A program made the translations under genes and the position numbers. Positions 5,755-8,180 of a DNA stretch of 8,180 bases are shown piece by piece. Source of the DNA: Hydrogenophaga sp. (lineage in GTDB: Bacteria; Pseudomonadota; Gammaproteobacteria; Burkholderiales; Burkholderiaceae_C); NCBI GenBank assembly GCA_025458415.1, contig JALOSN010000122.1, forward strand, positions 1 to 8,180, given 5' to 3'. Positions within the stretch are counted from its first letter, which is position 1, and every line of letters starts with the position of its first letter. The notes under the pieces were generated by a model, which searched no databases, had not been told where the DNA came from, and saw only the letters and a list, made by a program, of their open reading frames with translations.

Positions 5755-6975
5755 TTGACGAATCGCGAGTTTTCCCGCCGCCGGCTTCTGCTGGCCATGG
5801 GCAGCGCAGCTGGCGCCGCCGCTTTGCCATCCTGGGCGCAAAACGCCGGCGCGTCGTGGGCCGGCATCACCAACGCGGCCCGCGGGCAGACCGTCTTCTT
5901 CAACGCCTGGGCGGGCAGCGACCGGACCAATGCCTACCTGCAGTGGGTGGCCGGCGAGGTGCAGAAGGCCTACGGCATCCAACTCGAACACGTCAAGATC
6001 ACCGACACCGCCGACGTGGTCAAGCGCGTGCGGGCCGAGAAAGCCGCTGGCCGCAAGGCGCGCGAAGGTACGGTGGACCTGGTCTGGATCAACGGGGAGA
6101 ATTTCGCCGCCATGAAGGCAGACGGCCTGCTGCTGGCCCCCTGGGCCGAGCAGCTGCCCAACTTTGCCAAGGTGGACACGGTGGGCAAGCCGACCACGCT
6201 CAACGACTTCTCGGTGCCCACCGATGGTCTGGAGTCGCCCTGGGGCATGGCCCAGTTCACCTTCTTCGCCGACAGCCAGCGGCTGCTCGCGCCGCCACAA
6301 AGCATGGCCGAGCTGCTGACCCTGGCCAAGCGCCAGCCGGGCCGCATCACCTACCCGAGACTGCCCGACTTCACCGGCACCACCTTCGTCAAGCAGGCCC
6401 TGATCGACACGGTGGCGGACCGCGCCGTGCTGGCCAAGCCACCCGTGCCGGCCGATTTCGAGCGGGTGACGGCCCCCCTGTGGCGTTTCCTGGACGAGCT
6501 GCACCCGCACCTGTGGCGCAACGGCCGACAGTTTCCGCAGAGCCCTGCGGCCATCCGGCAGATGGTGGCCGATGGCGAACTGCTGCTGGGCATGACCTTC
6601 AACCCGAACGAACCAGCCAACGAGATCGCCGCCAAGCGCCTCCCGGCCACGGTCAGGAGCTGGCAATTCACCGGCGGCACGATAGGCAACACCCACTTTG
6701 TCGCCATCCCCTACAACGCGCGAGCCCCGGAGGGTGCGCAGGTGGTGGCCAACTTCCTGCTGACGGCAAGGGCGCAGGCCCGCAAGGCCGACATCACGGT
6801 CTGGGGCGACCCGACGGTGCTGGACATGGCCCGACTGAGCCCTCAGGAACGCGCCGAGTTTCCGGCCCAGGCCCTGCCGGGTCAGGTGACGGCACCCGCC
6901 CCCACCCTGCCCGAACCGCACGCGACCTGGGTGGACCCGGTGGAGAAGGAGTGGATTCGCCGCTACGGGCGGTGA
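5755..6975 (+). CDS. ABC transporter substrate-binding protein, YnjB-like
   Basis: This 406-residue periplasmic binding protein belongs to the YnjBCD-type ABC transporters, whose substrate is not established. The N-terminus is a clear twin-arginine signal (SRRRLLLAMGSAAGAAALPSWA, residues 7-28), so the protein is probably exported folded by Tat. The mature protein begins near QNAGASW and shows the extracellular-binding-protein pattern: TVFFNAWAGSDRTNAYLQWV (46-65), DLVWINGENFAAMKADGLLL and ITYPRLPDFTGTTFVKQALI. A late GNTHFVAIPYNARAPEGAQ precedes a C-terminus ending WIRRYGR. Length and block order fit YnjB. It starts at TTG with a good ribosome binding site. Its stop overlaps a possible GTG start of the next gene. 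The permease gene after that supports the transporter assignment. Only 31 bp separate it from the preceding ORF, and no promoter is obvious there. Confidence 0.92.
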   Translation: MTNREFSRRRLLLAMGSAAGAAALPSWAQNAGASWAGITNAARGQTVFFNAWAGSDRTNAYLQWVAGEVQKAYGIQLEHVKITDTADVVKRVRAEKAAGRKAREGTVDLVWINGENFAAMKADGLLLAPWAEQLPNFAKVDTVGKPTTLNDFSVPTDGLESPWGMAQFTFFADSQRLLAPPQSMAELLTLAKRQPGRITYPRLPDFTGTTFVKQALIDTVADRAVLAKPPVPADFERVTAPLWRFLDELHPHLWRNGRQFPQSPAAIRQMVADGELLLGMTFNPNEPANEIAAKRLPATVRSWQFTGGTIGNTHFVAIPYNARAPEGAQVVANFLLTARAQARKADITVWGDPTVLDMARLSPQERAEFPAQALPGQVTAPAPTLPEPHATWVDPVEKEWIRRYGR

Positions 6976-6983
6976 GCAGCACC

Positions 6984-8012
6984 ATGCAACGGGCGGAGAT
7001 CCTGCTGCAGTTGCCGGACGGCTGGCCCCGTGCCTTGGGCCGCGGGATCTGCATGGCGCTGGGCGTGCCTCCGGTCGATGTCACTGACGCCCAGGACCCG
7101 TGGCCGGTCCTGACCCAACGCTTGCTGCAGCCGGGGCGCGCGGTGCTGGTCGACCTGGAGGTGTTGTCTGGCCAGGGCCTGACTGTGACGCGACTGGCCG
7201 ACCAGCTGCCTGCCGAGGCCCGATCCCGCATCGTGCTCACACGTCACCGTCAAGGGCCCGTCTGGCCATCGGACAGGACCTGGATCCGGTCCCTGGGCTT
7301 TGCCGACCTGCTGCCCGATCTGACCGGAAGCACTGTGCTGTCGGACAACTGGCAGACGGTTTCCCTGCTCACGGACCTGCTGTCACTACCAGCAGCGGAC
7401 ATGCCGACCATCACCCGCACCCTGAACCAGTGGCCGGCCGCGCACACCCATGATGACCACCGGGCTGTCATCCGGGCCCTGTGCGGACTGGGTGCCGAAG
7501 CCCTGGCCCAGGACATGACCGGCGAGGTCAAGGCACCGACGCGTCAATACCGGCTCAAGTCCTACCCGAAGAGCCTGCTGGGTCGTGAAGTGGTCGACTG
7601 GCTGGCCCGGCGCCACGGACTGTCCCGGCCACAGGCCCTGCAGGCCGGGCGCGCGCTCGGGTCGCTCGGCTTCCTGCACCATGTGGCGCATGAGCACGCG
7701 CTGGAAGACCAGGACCTTTTCTACCGCTCCGACTGCGTGTCCGCTGCGCTTAACACATCGCCTGACAAAGTCTTGCGACTCCTGATGCAGCCCGACGGCG
7801 TCAAGGTCACCGACCGGCTTTACCTCGGTCGCAACTACCCGGCCTGCTGGGTAGGGTCGGAGGCTGTGGACCTGCTGCAGGTGCGCTGTCGAATCGCCCG
7901 AGAGGACGCCGAGGCCCAGCTCAACAGGCTCTGGCGCTATGGCCTCATTCGACATGTGGTCGACCAGCACCCGGTGAAGGACGATCACCTGTACTACCGG
8001 TTTCAGGGCTGA
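6984..8012 (+). CDS. Protein with two DEP domains, embedded in a YnjBC-type transporter operon
   Basis: This 342-residue soluble protein has no signal peptide. Two DEP-like winged-helix domains occupy the C-terminal half. The first spans about 180-248, with YRLKSYPKSLLGREVVDWLA, then ARRHGLSRPQALQAGRALGS and GFLHHV ending DLFYRS. The second spans about 272-340, with GVKVTDRLYLG, CWVGSEAVDLLQ, AQLNRLWRYGLIRHVVDQHP and DHLYYRF. Each ends in the DEP hallmark of a short hairpin with an aromatic pair. Residues 1 to about 130 contain AVLVDLEVLSG and SRIVLTRHRQGPVWPSDRTW, with alternating strands and helices that could be a degenerate response-regulator receiver; this is inference. DEP domains bind membranes or receptors in eukaryotes and are uncommon in bacteria. 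The ATG at 6984 follows GGTGAG by seven bases; a GTG at 6972 overlapping the previous stop would add four residues. The gene touches the permease gene downstream. Confidence 0.88.
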   Translation: MQRAEILLQLPDGWPRALGRGICMALGVPPVDVTDAQDPWPVLTQRLLQPGRAVLVDLEVLSGQGLTVTRLADQLPAEARSRIVLTRHRQGPVWPSDRTWIRSLGFADLLPDLTGSTVLSDNWQTVSLLTDLLSLPAADMPTITRTLNQWPAAHTHDDHRAVIRALCGLGAEALAQDMTGEVKAPTRQYRLKSYPKSLLGREVVDWLARRHGLSRPQALQAGRALGSLGFLHHVAHEHALEDQDLFYRSDCVSAALNTSPDKVLRLLMQPDGVKVTDRLYLGRNYPACWVGSEAVDLLQVRCRIAREDAEAQLNRLWRYGLIRHVVDQHPVKDDHLYYRFQG

Positions 8013-8180
8013 TGCGCTGGTCCGCAGTCGCCCTGTCTGCCCTGGTGTTGCTGCCCCTGATGGCGGTGGGCCTGCTGGCCCTGCACTCGCTGGCCGATAT
8101 GACGGCCTGGCAGGCCCTGTGGGCCGCACCGCAGACGACTGCGGCCCTGCTGCTGACCCTGTGGACCGGTCTGGCGTCGA
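8012..8180 (+). CDS. ABC transporter permease, YnjC-like (partial, C-terminus off right edge)
   Basis: The ATG at 8012 shares one base with the preceding stop (TGATG), indicating coupled translation. Fifty-six codons are present. The first 25 residues form a membrane helix (AVALSALVLLPLMAVGLLAL), followed by a periplasmic-looking stretch and the start of a second helix (TTAALLLTLWTGLAS), the usual opening of a binding-protein-dependent permease. With the YnjB-like gene upstream, this is most likely the YnjC component, which in E. coli is a long two-unit permease. An ATPase gene (ynjD-like) is expected beyond the window. Confidence 0.85.
   Translation, partial: MRWSAVALSALVLLPLMAVGLLALHSLADMTAWQALWAAPQTTAALLLTLWTGLAS

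Noticed and set aside
5662..6921. 419-codon minus-strand open frame opposite the binding-protein gene
   Set aside because: Composition is typical of antisense reading in GC-rich DNA; the plus strand has a Tat signal and family blocks throughout.
1..8180. CRISPR arrays, tRNA or rRNA genes, insertion sequences, attachment sites
   Set aside because: Reading both strands, I saw no spaced direct repeats, no transposase gene, no terminal inverted repeats around a gene and no RNA-gene sequence.

Overview
The window is GC-rich and densely packed, and reads like the chromosome of a betaproteobacterium. Burkholderiales, and Comamonadaceae in particular, is my best guess. That guess rests on the FtsY sequence style, on a secreted M16 peptidase divergent from ftsY, and on the ECF sigma/zinc-finger anti-sigma pair beside a bufferin-type cluster. 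It comes from reading only and no search was run.

Layout, left to right. (1) Bases 1-789 (minus) hold the N-terminal 263 codons of a secreted M16 zinc peptidase, cut by the window edge. (2) Bases 819-1877 (plus) encode FtsY, the SRP receptor GTPase, divergent from the peptidase across only 29 bp. (3) Bases 1910-2697 (minus) encode an ECF sigma factor and a small HxxxCxxC anti-sigma factor joined by an ATGA overlap. (4) From 2773 on the plus strand, divergent from the sigma gene, comes a metal-stress type locus. It holds a TlpA/thioredoxin-like exported protein broken by a perfect 19-bp tandem duplication, then bufA (DUF2282 bufferin precursor), bufB (DUF692/MNIO enzyme) and bufC (DUF2063 partner). 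A 67-codon ORF follows where bufD (DoxX) is expected, and it may be a decayed remnant. (5) From 5755 runs an operon of YnjB-like substrate-binding protein, a protein with two DEP domains, and the start of a YnjC-like permease that leaves the right edge.

How the parts may work together. Bufferins are exported small Cys-containing peptides modified by BufB with BufC and implicated in copper handling; related gig genes in Cupriavidus respond to gold and copper under an ECF sigma. Here the sigma/anti-sigma pair sits beside the cluster. Both the tlpA-like gene and bufA are preceded by the same element, TGTAAG-N17-GAC, at identical spacing, so I infer they form one regulon. A perfect 10-bp inverted repeat lies where the 5' end of the bufA mRNA would fall.

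The strongest points for follow-up are the shared promoter element, the 19-bp duplication that inactivates the thioredoxin gene, the 5' hairpin of bufA, the missing or decayed bufD, and the DEP-domain protein inserted between the binding-protein and permease genes of an uncharacterised ABC transporter.
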